Positions 55,565-64,000 of a DNA stretch of 64,000 nt are shown here, piece after piece. The stretch is from the NCBI GenBank assembly GCA_029916745.1, contig JARXWK010000017.1:1-64000 (forward strand), in the 5' to 3' direction. How positions within the stretch are numbered: position 1 is the stretch's first letter; every line of letters starts with the position of its first letter. This stretch comes from Dysgonomonadaceae bacterium PH5-43 (GTDB taxonomy: Bacteria; Bacteroidota; Bacteroidia; Bacteroidales; Azobacteroidaceae). The notes under the pieces were generated by a model that was not told where the DNA came from, searched no databases, and saw only the letters and a program-made list of their open reading frames with translations. The position numbers and the translations under genes were made by a program.

Positions 55565-55595
55565 CAAAGGTATGGATATTATCAGAATTAACAAA
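55565..55595 (-). promoter_or_regulatory. malY-cysK promoter
   Basis: Minus-strand TTTG at 55595-55592, a 19-bp spacer and TACCTTTG at 55572-55565. The leader is about 80 nt. Confidence 0.75.
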
Positions 55596-55609
55596 TTTAA
55601 TGTCTCGAA

Positions 55610-55735
55610 AAACTCACTGTGTTTCAAAAAAAACTGACTGAGTTTTGTATCGCATCACAGTGAGTTTTAAAGGTAAACATAGTGCGCTTTTTTTGTAACA
55701 CAGTACGGTTTTTTACGTGCCTACAGTAAGTTTTA
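55610..55735 (+). repeat. 22-bp-phased AGTGAGTTT repeat, copy 2
   Basis: Cores related to ACTGAGTTT/AGTGAGTTT start at 55616, 55637, 55659, 55681, 55702 and 55725, spaced 21, 22, 22, 21 and 23 bp. The inner part matches the inverse of 24383-24461, including CAGTGAGTTT, AAAGGTAAA and ACACAGTACG. Confidence 0.75.
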
Positions 55736-55828
55736 TTTTTCTACCCTTCACATCTTGTAACTTATTGAGCAGTAAAGGAAAAGTGTGAAGGCAAGCATTT
55801 TGTTGTTTTCTATCTCCAAAATAAGAAT

Positions 55829-55836
55829 TATCTTTG
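55829..55836 (+). promoter_or_regulatory. -7 box directly before the permease ATG
   Basis: TATCTTTG ends four bases before the ATG at 55841, so transcription should begin at or next to the start codon and give a leaderless mRNA. A TTG lies 23 bp upstream (55803-55805). Confidence 0.5.
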
Positions 55837-55840
55837 CGTT

Positions 55841-56659
55841 ATGGAACTTTTTCAGTATGCTTTTTTTCAAAATGCTTTAATCGGAAGTCTGTTTACTTGC
55901 ATAGCCTGCGGTATAGTGGGAAGTTATATAGTTGTTCGCCGATTGGTTTTTATTAGCGGTGGAATTACTCACGCTTCGTTTGGCGGCTTGGGTTTGGGCT
56001 TCTTTCTTGGAGTGAATCCTATAGTTTCGGCTTTGGTGTTTTCTGTGTCTTCAGCATTTGGTGTTGAGTGGCTCTCGAAAAAACAGGGGGTTAGAGAAGA
56101 TTCGGCAATAGCAGCTCTGTGGGCATTAGGAATGGCTTTGGGAGTTATTTGTATTTTTCTGACACCAGGATACGCACCTAATATATCATCTTATTTATTT
56201 GGGAATATCTTAACCGTAACAAGTGCGGATATTTGGTTTATTGGTGTTTTTGCTATACTTGTATGTTTGCTTTTTGCATTGTTTTTTAAGCCTATAATGT
56301 TTACAGCTTTCGATAGAGAGTTTGCCAAAACACAAAGAGTAAAGGTAGAGCTAATCGAACATCTTATGATGGTAGCTATTGCAATTTGTATAGTGGCAAG
56401 CATAAGACTGATAGGTATAATGTTGCTGATGTCGTTGCTTACAGTTCCTCAGATGACAGCTAATCTTTTTACATCGCAGTTTAAGAATATGATTTTATAT
56501 TCTATTGCAATTGGTATTTTAGGTTGTTTTGCAGGTTTGTTTTTGTCGTACTATCTTAATGTTCCTTCGGGAGCTTCTATTATATTTGTGCAAGTTATTA
56601 TATTTTTTGTATGTAAAGCACTTACATTTCTTCCCTTAAAGACAATAAAACCCCGATAG
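55841..56659 (+). CDS. Metal-type ABC transporter permease (ABC-3 family), orphan
   Basis: A 272-residue integral membrane protein with about eight transmembrane helices of the ZnuB/TroC/MntB class. Visible family features are GSYIVVRRLVFISGGITHASFGGLGLGFF and LIGIMLLMSLLTVPQMTA in their core parts. Such permeases import zinc or manganese with an ATPase and a binding protein, but neither lies nearby. It is 36 bp upstream of porW and likely shares its transcript. A leaderless start is suggested by the -7 box. Confidence 0.87.
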   Translation: MELFQYAFFQNALIGSLFTCIACGIVGSYIVVRRLVFISGGITHASFGGLGLGFFLGVNPIVSALVFSVSSAFGVEWLSKKQGVREDSAIAALWALGMALGVICIFLTPGYAPNISSYLFGNILTVTSADIWFIGVFAILVCLLFALFFKPIMFTAFDREFAKTQRVKVELIEHLMMVAIAICIVASIRLIGIMLLMSLLTVPQMTANLFTSQFKNMILYSIAIGILGCFAGLFLSYYLNVPSGASIIFVQVIIFFVCKALTFLPLKTIKPR

Positions 56660-56695
56660 TTTTGTTTAAAGTTAAGGTTATTCGAATAAAACTCA

Positions 56696-59600
56696 ATGTC
56701 GAGATATAAATATATATACATATTAGTATTGTTGTGTGTCTTGTTTACTGCTTGTTCTTCTTCTAAAAATACAGCAGGAACACGATGGTATCATTCGTTT
56801 AACACTCGTTATAATGTTTATTTCAATGGCGATATGGCTTATCAAGAAGCATTAAAGAGCCAGATGGATAACTATAAAGAAAATTATACCGAAACTATAC
56901 TAATGTATCCTGTAAGTGCTCTGCCTAAGGATAAGACACAAACAGGAGGCCCTTTCGACCGTGCTATCGAAAAGTCGGTAAAGGCAATACAAACTCATTC
57001 AATACAAACAAAACCTGAAAGAAAGGCAGGTAAAAGAAACGACCCTAAATATAAAGAATGGCTGAGTAGGGTAGAGTATAATCCTTTCCTTCATAATGCT
57101 TGGGTGCTTTTAGGTAAATCGCAATTTCACAATGGCGACTTTCTGCAAGCAGCAAGCACTTTCTCGTATGTATCGCGCATTTATAGCGGTCAGCCAGAGA
57201 TAGGGTTGAATGCTAAAATATGGCAAGCTCGTTGCTATTCAGAATTGGAGTGGTTTTACGAAGCTGAAGATATATTAGAGAAACTAAAATTAGTGGAGCT
57301 TCCTAATAAACTGAAAAACTTTTACGAAACTGTTTATGCCGATCTTTTAATTAAACAAAAGAAATATAGAGAGTCTGTTCCTTATCTGCAAACAGCTATA
57401 AAGGCAGAGAAAAATAAAACTCAAAAGGCAAGAGAGAAATATTTATTAGGACAAATATACGCTTCGCTTGGGGAAAGAAATCTTGCGTACAATACCTTTG
57501 GCGAAATATCGAGTGCTTATGCTCCTTATGTATTAGAGTTTAGTGCAAAGATACGTCAGAGTGAAGTTTATAGTGGAACCGACACAACGAAAGTTACCAA
57601 AAATCTACGTAAGATGGCTAAGAGTTCTAAAAATAAGGAATACTTAGATCAACTGTATTATGCTTTGGGAAATGTTTATATGTCGGTGCCCGATACAGCA
57701 AAGGCTATTGAAAGTTACGAACTTGGAGTGGAAAAGAGCGCACAACAAGGTATAGACAAGGCATTAAATCAGATTAGGTTGGGAGATATTTATTTTGTTA
57801 AACGAGAGTTTATAAAGGCGCAACCTAATTATAGCGAATCTCTTTCGCAGCTAAAAAAAGAAGATGAGGCTTTTGCAAGAGTTTCTAAGCGTTCGGAAAT
57901 CTTAGATGAATTAGTTGTTCATTTGGAAGCTATAGAACTTCAAGATAGTTTGTTGCGCTTGTCGGCAATGTCGGAAGAAGAAAAATTGAAAGTTGTAAAT
58001 AATTTAATTGAAGAACTTAAAAAGAAAGAAAAAGAAGAGCAACACAATCAAGACAGAGAAAATTATCTTGCAAACCAAGAAGATGCGCGTGCAGAATTAA
58101 GTATGAACAGACCTGCTCCTCCAGGTATTTCACCTATAACTAAACCGAATGAGAGTTCTTTCTATTTTTATAATTCTCAGGTAGTAACTCAGGGTAAAAA
58201 TACATTTAATCAGAAGTGGGGGCGACGAAAACTTGAAGATGATTGGCGACGCAGAAATAAATCTAATCCGATGTTAGACCCATTGGCAGAAGAGGAAAAT
58301 ACAACTATAGAATCGGAAGAGGAAATTATTGAAGAAGAAATAGAATTAGATGAAAATGGAGAGCCTATAATTCCTGTAGAAGAAGAGATTGGCAATACGG
58401 AAGACGTTGCTGTAGAGTTGTCTACCGATCCTCACGACCCTCAATATTACCTACAACAGATACCCACTACAGAAGAAGAGATTGAAGCTTCGAATGCAAT
58501 AATAGCTGGAGGGTTATACAATGCAGCCGTAATATATAAAGAAAAGCTTGAGGATATACCTTTGGCTTTGGAAACTTTTGCAGAGCTTGATAGACGTTTC
58601 CCTAATAATGAACAGAGTTTAGATGCTTATTATCACACATATCTTATATATTTAAGAGATAATAATGTGGCTATGTCGGAAATGTATAAACAGAAAATAA
58701 TAGCAAATTTCCCTGAAAGTGAATTGGCAATAGCTATGTCGGACTCCGAATATGAGCAAAACTTAAGAATGCTTTATACTCTTCCTGAATCTTTATACCA
58801 AGAAACATTTGAGGCTTATCAAAATGGTAACGTAAATACTGTTCGTAGTAACTACAACTTGATGAATACTAAGTATAATCAGTCGGCTCTTATGCCTAAG
58901 TTTATTTTCTTAAACGCATTAAGTTATGTTCAAACCAACGATGCTAATGAGTTTAAGGAACAGCTTAAAGATTTGATAACTCGTTATCCTGATGCTGATG
59001 TGTCGGTATTGGCAGCCGAAATAATGAAAGGCTTTCAACGTGGACTTGTGCTTTCGGCTTCTGGGGGGAATATGTTAAGGGGTAGTTTGTTTAATATGCG
59101 TTTCGGATTAAACGAAGATGGCGAATTAATAGAAGATGTGTCGAATATTGTTTTTTCTACTGCAACAGAAACTCCTTATGAGTTGTTGATATTATACCCA
59201 CAAGGAAGTCTCAATGATAATATGTTGCTTTACTCGGTGGCAAATTTCAACATTAGTAACTTCTTGGTAAATGATTTCGATTTAGAAAAAAGTGAAACGG
59301 GAGATATAGGAATGTTGCAAATAAAAGGATTTGCAAATTATAGAGAGATACACCAATATTTAGAGATGATATATGCTTCTGGAGGTTATGCCGGAGAATT
59401 AGCTCAGGCTGCAATCGTAGTTCCTATTTCGGTAGAAAACTATGGCATACTTATGAAAGGGAAGAATATAGAAGAATATATGGACTTCTTTATAGAAAAC
59501 TTTGAAAAAGATAATGAAGACCTGATAGATAGATGGTTGTTGAAACAAGAACAAGAATTAGAAGGCGATAAGATGTCTGATGTTGAAGAGGTAACTGATT

Positions 59601-60406
59601 ACGCAACAGAGGAAATGAAAGAAGTTGTGGAGGAGGAAGAAAAAGAAGAGATTGTAGAAGAAGCATCTGAAAGTGTTATTGTTGAAAACAAAACTGACGA
59701 ATTAGAGCAGCAACAGGTAGACAGCAAAACTGAAGAAAAGGTTGATGAGGTTGTTGCAGAAGAATCTAATGATTTATTAGACCAGTCGACTGAAACTTTG
59801 AATAAAGTAAATGAAGCGGTAGATGAAATAATGAACGACCCTATTAGAGGAATAGGCAATATATTCAAAAAGAAAAAATCTAACGCAATAGATGAGTATG
59901 CTAAAGAACAAGAGAAATTGGATAAAGAGAGAAAGAAACAATTAGAAAAACAAAAGAAAGAAGAAGAGAAGGCTTTGCGCGAATTAGAAAAGCAAAAACA
60001 AAAAGAGGAAAAGGAACAAGCTAAAATTCTTGAAAAAGAAAACAAAATAAAAGAACAAGAGCTGGCTAAAAAGCAAAAAGAAGAACAGATGGCAAAAGAA
60101 GAAGAGAGAAAGCGCATAGAGCAAGAGGAAAAAGAGGCTCTTAGGCTTAGAGAGTTGGAGAAAGAAAAAGAAAAAGAACGAGTGAAAAAGGAGAGAGAAG
60201 ATGTTAAGCTTCAAAGAGAATTAGAAAAACAGCAGATAAGAGAAGAGCGTGAAAGGCAAAAACTTGAAGCTAAACAACGTAGAGAAGAATTGAAACAGCA
60301 ACGTGAATTAGAAAAAGAAGCAGCTAAACAACGTAGAATACAAGAAAAGTTAGATATGCAACAGCGTAGGGAAGCGGAAAAGCAAGCTAAACAAAAAAAT
60401 AAATAA
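56696..60406 (+). CDS. porW: PorW/SprE-like T9SS lipoprotein
   Basis: A 1236-residue lipoprotein (VLFTACSSS, Cys20). The segment TRWYHSFNTRYNVYFNGDMA after the Cys is the hallmark of SprE/PorW. TPR-like helical repeats run from about residue 120 to 420 and again after 590; an acidic linker separates them. The last 280 residues are Lys/Glu-rich, with a long coiled coil from about 1085. PorW is needed for type IX secretion, linking the PorKLMN ring to the translocon. The porX gene follows after 4 bp. Confidence 0.88.
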   Translation: MSRYKYIYILVLLCVLFTACSSSKNTAGTRWYHSFNTRYNVYFNGDMAYQEALKSQMDNYKENYTETILMYPVSALPKDKTQTGGPFDRAIEKSVKAIQTHSIQTKPERKAGKRNDPKYKEWLSRVEYNPFLHNAWVLLGKSQFHNGDFLQAASTFSYVSRIYSGQPEIGLNAKIWQARCYSELEWFYEAEDILEKLKLVELPNKLKNFYETVYADLLIKQKKYRESVPYLQTAIKAEKNKTQKAREKYLLGQIYASLGERNLAYNTFGEISSAYAPYVLEFSAKIRQSEVYSGTDTTKVTKNLRKMAKSSKNKEYLDQLYYALGNVYMSVPDTAKAIESYELGVEKSAQQGIDKALNQIRLGDIYFVKREFIKAQPNYSESLSQLKKEDEAFARVSKRSEILDELVVHLEAIELQDSLLRLSAMSEEEKLKVVNNLIEELKKKEKEEQHNQDRENYLANQEDARAELSMNRPAPPGISPITKPNESSFYFYNSQVVTQGKNTFNQKWGRRKLEDDWRRRNKSNPMLDPLAEEENTTIESEEEIIEEEIELDENGEPIIPVEEEIGNTEDVAVELSTDPHDPQYYLQQIPTTEEEIEASNAIIAGGLYNAAVIYKEKLEDIPLALETFAELDRRFPNNEQSLDAYYHTYLIYLRDNNVAMSEMYKQKIIANFPESELAIAMSDSEYEQNLRMLYTLPESLYQETFEAYQNGNVNTVRSNYNLMNTKYNQSALMPKFIFLNALSYVQTNDANEFKEQLKDLITRYPDADVSVLAAEIMKGFQRGLVLSASGGNMLRGSLFNMRFGLNEDGELIEDVSNIVFSTATETPYELLILYPQGSLNDNMLLYSVANFNISNFLVNDFDLEKSETGDIGMLQIKGFANYREIHQYLEMIYASGGYAGELAQAAIVVPISVENYGILMKGKNIEEYMDFFIENFEKDNEDLIDRWLLKQEQELEGDKMSDVEEVTDYATEEMKEVVEEEEKEEIVEEASESVIVENKTDELEQQQVDSKTEEKVDEVVAEESNDLLDQSTETLNKVNEAVDEIMNDPIRGIGNIFKKKKSNAIDEYAKEQEKLDKERKKQLEKQKKEEEKALRELEKQKQKEEKEQAKILEKENKIKEQELAKKQKEEQMAKEEERKRIEQEEKEALRLRELEKEKEKERVKKEREDVKLQRELEKQQIREERERQKLEAKQRREELKQQRELEKEAAKQRRIQEKLDMQQRREAEKQAKQKNK

Positions 60407-60410
60407 TATT

Positions 60411-61961
60411 ATGAAGAGAGATAAAGTACTATGGGCCGACGATGAAATGGATTTATTAAAACCTCACGTATTATTCCTTACCGATAAAGGTTATGATATT
60501 GTTACCGTTTGTAGTGGTCAAGATGCTTTAGACTCTATAAAGGAAGATTCTTTCGACTTAGTATTTCTTGATGAGAATATGCCTGGGTTGAGCGGTCTTG
60601 AAACTCTTTCTAAAATAAAAGAGATAAATCCCGATATTCCTGTTATTATGATAACAAAGAGCGAAGATGAAGGGATTATGAATCAAGCTATAGGAAGTAA
60701 AATAGCTGACTATCTTATAAAACCAGTTAACCCCAACCAGATACTTCTATCTATCAAAAAGAATCTTCATAAAAATCAAATTATAACACAAACAACTACT
60801 TCGGGTTATCAGCAAGAGTTTACTAAACTAAGTATGCAGATAAATGATTCTTCATCTGTTGAAGACTGGAAAGAGGTTTACAAAAAATTAGTTTATTGGG
60901 ACTTAGAGCTGGAAGAGTCTCAAACAGGAATGACAGAATTACTACACGCTCAAAAACAAGACGCAAATAGTTTATTCTCTAAATTTATTAAAAAGAATTA
61001 CGAGGGCTGGATTAAGGATTATGACGATACTCGTCCTGTTATGAGCCCTGATGTATTCAAAACAAAAGTATTTCCGTTGTTAGATAATGGAGAGAAAGTA
61101 TTCTTTGTGCTTATAGATAACTTTCGTTTAGATCAATGGCGAGAAGTTAAAGATATGCTATCAGAGTTTTTTACCTTTAACGAAGATTTGTATTTCTCTA
61201 TTTTGCCTACAGCTACTCAGTATGCTCGTAATTCTATCTTCTCGGGGCTTATGCCTTTGCAAATAGAAGAGATGTTCCCCGATTTGTGGGTCGATGAAGA
61301 GTCGGAAGAAGGTAAAAATCTTAATGAGGCTCCTTTAATTCAAACACATATTGATAGATATAGAAAGAAATATAGCTTTTCTTATCATAAGATAAATGAA
61401 ACAAGCTACGGAGAAAGGCTTGTGCAAAACTTCTCTCAATTAGATAATTATCAACTGAATGTTATTGTACTTAACTTTGTGGATATGTTGTCGCACGCTC
61501 GTACTGAATCTAAAATGGTAAGAGAACTTGCTTCTTCAGAGGCGGCTTATCGCTCTCTTACTCGTTCGTGGTTTAAGCATTCATCGGCTATGGAATTGTT
61601 CAGAAAGATTTCAGAAAAAGGAGCAAAGATTATTTTAACAACAGACCACGGTACTATCAGAGTCCAAAATCCTATTAAGGTGGTAGGGGATAAGAATACG
61701 AATACCAACCTTAGATATAAATTAGGAAAGAATTTATCTTATAATCCTAAAGATGTTTATGAAATATCAAACCCTCAGAAGTTTGGTTTGCCAACTCCCA
61801 ATGTAAGCACTAAGTATATCTTTGCTATGAACGATAGCTTTTTTGCTTACCCTAATAATTACAACTACTATGTATCTTATTATAAAGATACGTTCCAGCA
61901 CGGAGGCATCTCAATGGAAGAAATGATGATACCTTTGATTACTTTAGAGCCGAAAGAATAA
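60411..61961 (+). CDS. porX: PorX: response regulator with PglZ phosphatase domain
   Basis: A 516-residue two-domain protein. The receiver (residues 1-120) has acidic pair Asp10/Asp11, phospho-acceptor Asp54 (FLDENMPG), the Thr in MITKSED and Lys in DYLIKPVNP. The rest is a PglZ/alkaline phosphatase-like domain with the metal-site segment TTDHGTIRVQNP. PorX controls T9SS gene expression and energy coupling together with the PorY kinase, which is not in the window. It lies directly after porW. Confidence 0.92.
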   Translation: MKRDKVLWADDEMDLLKPHVLFLTDKGYDIVTVCSGQDALDSIKEDSFDLVFLDENMPGLSGLETLSKIKEINPDIPVIMITKSEDEGIMNQAIGSKIADYLIKPVNPNQILLSIKKNLHKNQIITQTTTSGYQQEFTKLSMQINDSSSVEDWKEVYKKLVYWDLELEESQTGMTELLHAQKQDANSLFSKFIKKNYEGWIKDYDDTRPVMSPDVFKTKVFPLLDNGEKVFFVLIDNFRLDQWREVKDMLSEFFTFNEDLYFSILPTATQYARNSIFSGLMPLQIEEMFPDLWVDEESEEGKNLNEAPLIQTHIDRYRKKYSFSYHKINETSYGERLVQNFSQLDNYQLNVIVLNFVDMLSHARTESKMVRELASSEAAYRSLTRSWFKHSSAMELFRKISEKGAKIILTTDHGTIRVQNPIKVVGDKNTNTNLRYKLGKNLSYNPKDVYEISNPQKFGLPTPNVSTKYIFAMNDSFFAYPNNYNYYVSYYKDTFQHGGISMEEMMIPLITLEPKE

Positions 61962-62058
61962 TCAGCTAATGAACAAAGTTAGCGGAGTTGATGTTCCTAT
62001 ATAAGACAATGATCTTATAAAGGATTATTCTTATTATTAATCAATAAATTTTATTATT

Positions 62059-62304
62059 ATGTGGAGTTGGATTATTTACATTTTAATTGGAGCTGCTGCG
62101 GGTTGGGTTGCAGGAATGTTAACTAAAGGTGGAGGCTTTGGATTTCTTATTAATGCCTTAATAGGTATTGTTGGAGGAGTTCTTGGAGGCTGGGTGTTTG
62201 GACTTTTTGGTTTAAGTAGTACGGGGAATTGGGGTAGTTTTATTACTTCAATTATAGGAGCAGTACTACTTCTATGGATAATTTCATTGTTCAAGAAAAA
62301 GTAA
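62059..62304 (+). CDS. GlsB/YeaQ/YmgE family small membrane protein
   Basis: An 81-residue Gly-rich membrane protein with three hydrophobic segments, typical of the transglycosylase-associated (GlsB/YeaQ) family: YILIGAAAGWVAGML, then LIGIVGGVLGGWVF and the closing hydrophobic stretch with LLLWIISLFKKK. These proteins are linked to stress responses but have no known reaction. A strong terminator follows. Confidence 0.85.
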   Translation: MWSWIIYILIGAAAGWVAGMLTKGGGFGFLINALIGIVGGVLGGWVFGLFGLSSTGNWGSFITSIIGAVLLLWIISLFKKK

Positions 62305-62314
62305 ACAGAAAAAC

Positions 62315-62350
62315 AAAAGTCGTAAAGGATAGCTCTTTTACGACTTTTTT
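62315..62350. terminator. Bidirectional intrinsic terminator
   Basis: Arms AAAAGTCGTAAA (62315-62326) and TTTACGACTTTT (62337-62348) with a 10-nt loop and following T residues, between the convergent GlsB-like gene and the lipoprotein gene. The stem core AAAGTCG/CGACTTT resembles that of the terminator at 24.5 kb. Confidence 0.85.
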
Positions 62351-62353
62351 ATT

Positions 62354-62824
62354 TTAATTCAAAACCTGATAACGATTGCTCCCCTTATAACTTACACCAT
62401 AAGTTCTTAATGTATGCTTGGATATTCCTTTTGTTGGAACACCTTTCCCATAGCCAAGTTCGTAAAGCTCGCCACACTGTGGGCAAGTAGCACAACCTAC
62501 ATCGTCGGGGATAATTCTTACTAACTTAGAAGAGTCTGCCATTTCTACGGGGCAAGCTAAATCATAAGCATATATATTGATACCTCCTGTAGTAAAACCA
62601 TTGATTACTAATATACCTCCAAAGCCAATTCTATCGGAAGCGTCTCTGGGTTCGGTGAAAGTCTTAGCCGCTAAAGTAGGAATCAAATCACTATCTCTAT
62701 CACTTAAATAGAGTGTTAGTTTAACTGGTCTATAAGGGATAGGCGATTGACCTTCTTCATCGCACGATGTAAAGAAAGTTACAGAGCATATAATGCACAA
62801 CAACAAAACCTTAGGGTATTTCAT
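62354..62824 (-). CDS. Small lipoprotein with Rieske-like Cys pattern
   Basis: A 156-residue lipoprotein (VTFFTSCDEEG). The second half reads AYDLACPVEM, later CATCPQCGELYELGYGKGVP and ends HTLRTYGVSY, which recalls the layout of Rieske [2Fe-2S] proteins. The His ligands of true Rieske centres are missing, so a cluster is doubtful; a zinc or disulfide site is possible. Function unknown. Its gene is preceded by the inverted-repeat element at 62856. Confidence 0.65.
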   Translation of the reverse strand: MKYPKVLLLCIICSVTFFTSCDEEGQSPIPYRPVKLTLYLSDRDSDLIPTLAAKTFTEPRDASDRIGFGGILVINGFTTGGINIYAYDLACPVEMADSSKLVRIIPDDVGCATCPQCGELYELGYGKGVPTKGISKHTLRTYGVSYKGSNRYQVLN

Positions 62825-62855
62825 AAACTAACAACAGAAAGATTTGTATGAACTC

Positions 62856-63051
62856 TTAGAAACTGTTTAAATTTTAGTTATTCTAATTTTTAGAACTATT
62901 TTTCGTCTGATTAGCCGTTTTTAGAAGCGATAATAGCGGGCTATTTGAGCTGAGAAAAGCAATAATCATACTAAAAAGAGACTAAAAATGAATAAAGAAG
63001 TTATTTTATGGTTTGATATTATTTTTCGTCTAAAATTTAAACAGTTTCTTA
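62856..63051. mobile_element. MITE-like element with 20-bp terminal inverted repeats
   Basis: AGAAACTGTTTAAATTTTAG at 62858-62877 is the exact inverse of 63030-63049. The ~150 bp between contains no coding frame. The word ATTTTTCGTCT occurs twice inside (about 62899 and 63021). The right end includes the argH stop codon (63049-63051). A single related word, TAAACAGTTTCTAA, occurs near 5013. No target-site duplication could be identified with confidence. Confidence 0.65.
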
Positions 63052-64000
63052 ATTCAAAAGGGCTTCTATTGCTCTATTCTTTTCTCCGAAATCAAATTCG
63101 TTTATAATACGCTCTTTCATTTCTTCGATTTTATCATTGCATAAGTTGCCAATGCTGCCTTCGTGAGTGTGATTAACCGAACAGTCGGTTGTGAAGTTTC
63201 CTGCTTCTACTTCCAATCCTACTTGTTTGTAAGCATCTCTGAAAGGAACTCCTTGAAGAACTAATTCGTTTACTTTTTCCACACTGAACAACAAAGAATA
63301 TTTATCGTCTGACAAAATGTTTTCGTTTACTTTTAACGATTGCATCATAAGAGTTGTCATAGTAATACAATCATTAAGCTCGTCGAAAGAAGGAATAAAT
63401 AATTCTTTTGTTATTTGTAAATCGCGGAAATATCCAGAAGGAAGATTGTTTATAATCAATGATATTTGTTGAGGAATACTTTGTATTGCATTGCATTTAG
63501 CACGAGTAAGCTCAAATACGTCTGGGTTTTTCTTGTGAGGCATAATGCTCGAGCCAGTCGTAAACTCATCAGGCAATTTAATAAATCCGAAGTTCTGACT
63601 ATTATACAAACAAGCATCGTAAGCTAACTTAGAAAGAGTTCCCGCTATGCCAGCTAAAGCAAAACCAACGGTGCGTTCTAACTTGCCTCTTCCCATTTGA
63701 GCATACACAACATTGTAGTTCATCGATTGAAAACCCAATAAATCAGTAGTCATCTGACGATTTAATGGGAATGAAGAACCATAGCCTGCTGCCGATCCCA
63801 AAGGATTGCGATTACATATTTTATATGCCGCTTGCAACAACTGCAAATCATCGGTTAGGCTTTCGGCGTACGCTCCAAACCACAAACCAAAAGACGAAGG
63901 CATAGCTATTTGTAAGTGAGTATATCCTGGTAGTAAAACGTCTTTATAGCGATTGCTTTGGCTTAGTAAAACATCTATAAGGTTAGATACATTGTGAACT
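63049..64000 (-). CDS. argH: Argininosuccinate lyase, 5'-truncated by window edge
   Basis: About 316 C-terminal residues of ArgH are present; the frame stays open to base 64000, so the start lies outside. The family signature GSSIMPHKKNPDVFEL is intact, as are the segments PGYTHLQIAMPSSFGLW and QTFGFIKLPDEF-type text (QNFGFIKLPDEF). ArgH splits argininosuccinate into arginine and fumarate. The stop codon coincides with the end of the inverted-repeat element, which may have replaced the original 3' end. Confidence 0.94.
   Translation of the reverse strand, partial: VHNVSNLIDVLLSQSNRYKDVLLPGYTHLQIAMPSSFGLWFGAYAESLTDDLQLLQAAYKICNRNPLGSAAGYGSSFPLNRQMTTDLLGFQSMNYNVVYAQMGRGKLERTVGFALAGIAGTLSKLAYDACLYNSQNFGFIKLPDEFTTGSSIMPHKKNPDVFELTRAKCNAIQSIPQQISLIINNLPSGYFRDLQITKELFIPSFDELNDCITMTTLMMQSLKVNENILSDDKYSLLFSVEKVNELVLQGVPFRDAYKQVGLEVEAGNFTTDCSVNHTHEGSIGNLCNDKIEEMKERIINEFDFGEKNRAIEALLN

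Larger units (their letters stand above)
55477..55840. other. Divergent intergenic region with phased repeat
   Basis: It carries the minus-strand promoter of malY-cysK (55565-55595), the second copy of the 22-bp-phased repeat (55610-55735) and the plus-strand -7 box of the permease gene (55829-55836). No coding frame was found. Confidence 0.7.

Noticed and set aside
59599-60214. Ser/Phe-rich minus-strand frames at the porW 3' end
   Set aside because: They arise as the reverse of the Lys/Glu-rich coiled coil and have no independent support.

Overview
The window is AT-rich DNA from a member of the Bacteroidota, most likely the order Bacteroidales. The evidence is: many genes preceded by the Bacteroidota promoter pair TTTG (about -33) and TAnnTTTG (-7); few strong Shine-Dalgarno sequences; a PCMD-domain surface lipoprotein; and type IX secretion (T9SS) genes, namely a PorW/SprE lipoprotein, the PorX regulator and a cargo-like protein with a sorting-type C-terminus. 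T9SS is usually absent from Bacteroides itself, so a Dysgonomonas-, Porphyromonas- or Tannerella-like lineage fits better. The species cannot be fixed from sequence alone.

Layout. 0-4 kb: tldD (cut by the left edge)-tldE-apbE, facing pfkA. 5-8 kb: ispH, rpsU, a Xer recombinase, hpf. 7.6-24 kb: the translation/transcription block tRNA-Thr-Tyr-Gly-Thr, tuf, tRNA-Trp, secE, nusG, rplKAJL, rpoB, rpoC, then maeB and an anaerobic sulfatase-maturase-like radical SAM enzyme. 24-30 kb is accessory: a T9SS-type surface protein with a structured leader, a truncated glyoxalase-like gene, and a 1.9-kb islet with a tripartite hipB-hipS-hipT toxin-antitoxin system, bounded by ~83-bp direct repeats that include the 3' end of tRNA-Phe. 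29.5-37 kb: the minus-strand run sppA-M16 peptidase-lpxK-punA-thiL. 37-43.5 kb: a TraB-like protein, a DUF2975/XRE pair, an ABC-F protein, lipoproteins and a barrel protein. 43.6-53 kb: rpsA, an RND efflux operon, aroA and a small Cys-rich protein. 53-62 kb: cysK-malY, then an orphan metal-type ABC permease followed by porW and porX. 62-64 kb: a GlsB-like protein, a Cys-rich lipoprotein, a MITE-like element and argH (cut by the right edge).

The most unusual material is non-coding. Three intergenic regions (4.5, 26.9 and 45.7 kb) carry the same ~268-bp array: nine directly repeated 8-bp cores (TTAGTAGA) spaced exactly 23 bp apart, then an inverted core 21 bp further on, a last core and a conserved tail. 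A second, unrelated repeat family (24.4 and 55.6 kb) has cores spaced 21-23 bp apart. There is also a ~195-bp element with 20-bp perfect terminal inverted repeats at the argH stop codon.

Other points: ThiL has Asn in place of two metal-binding Asp residues; several promoters have palindromic operators at diagnostic positions (hipBST, DUF2975/XRE, the glyoxalase remnant); and the maeB -7 box lies in the loop of the rpoC terminator.
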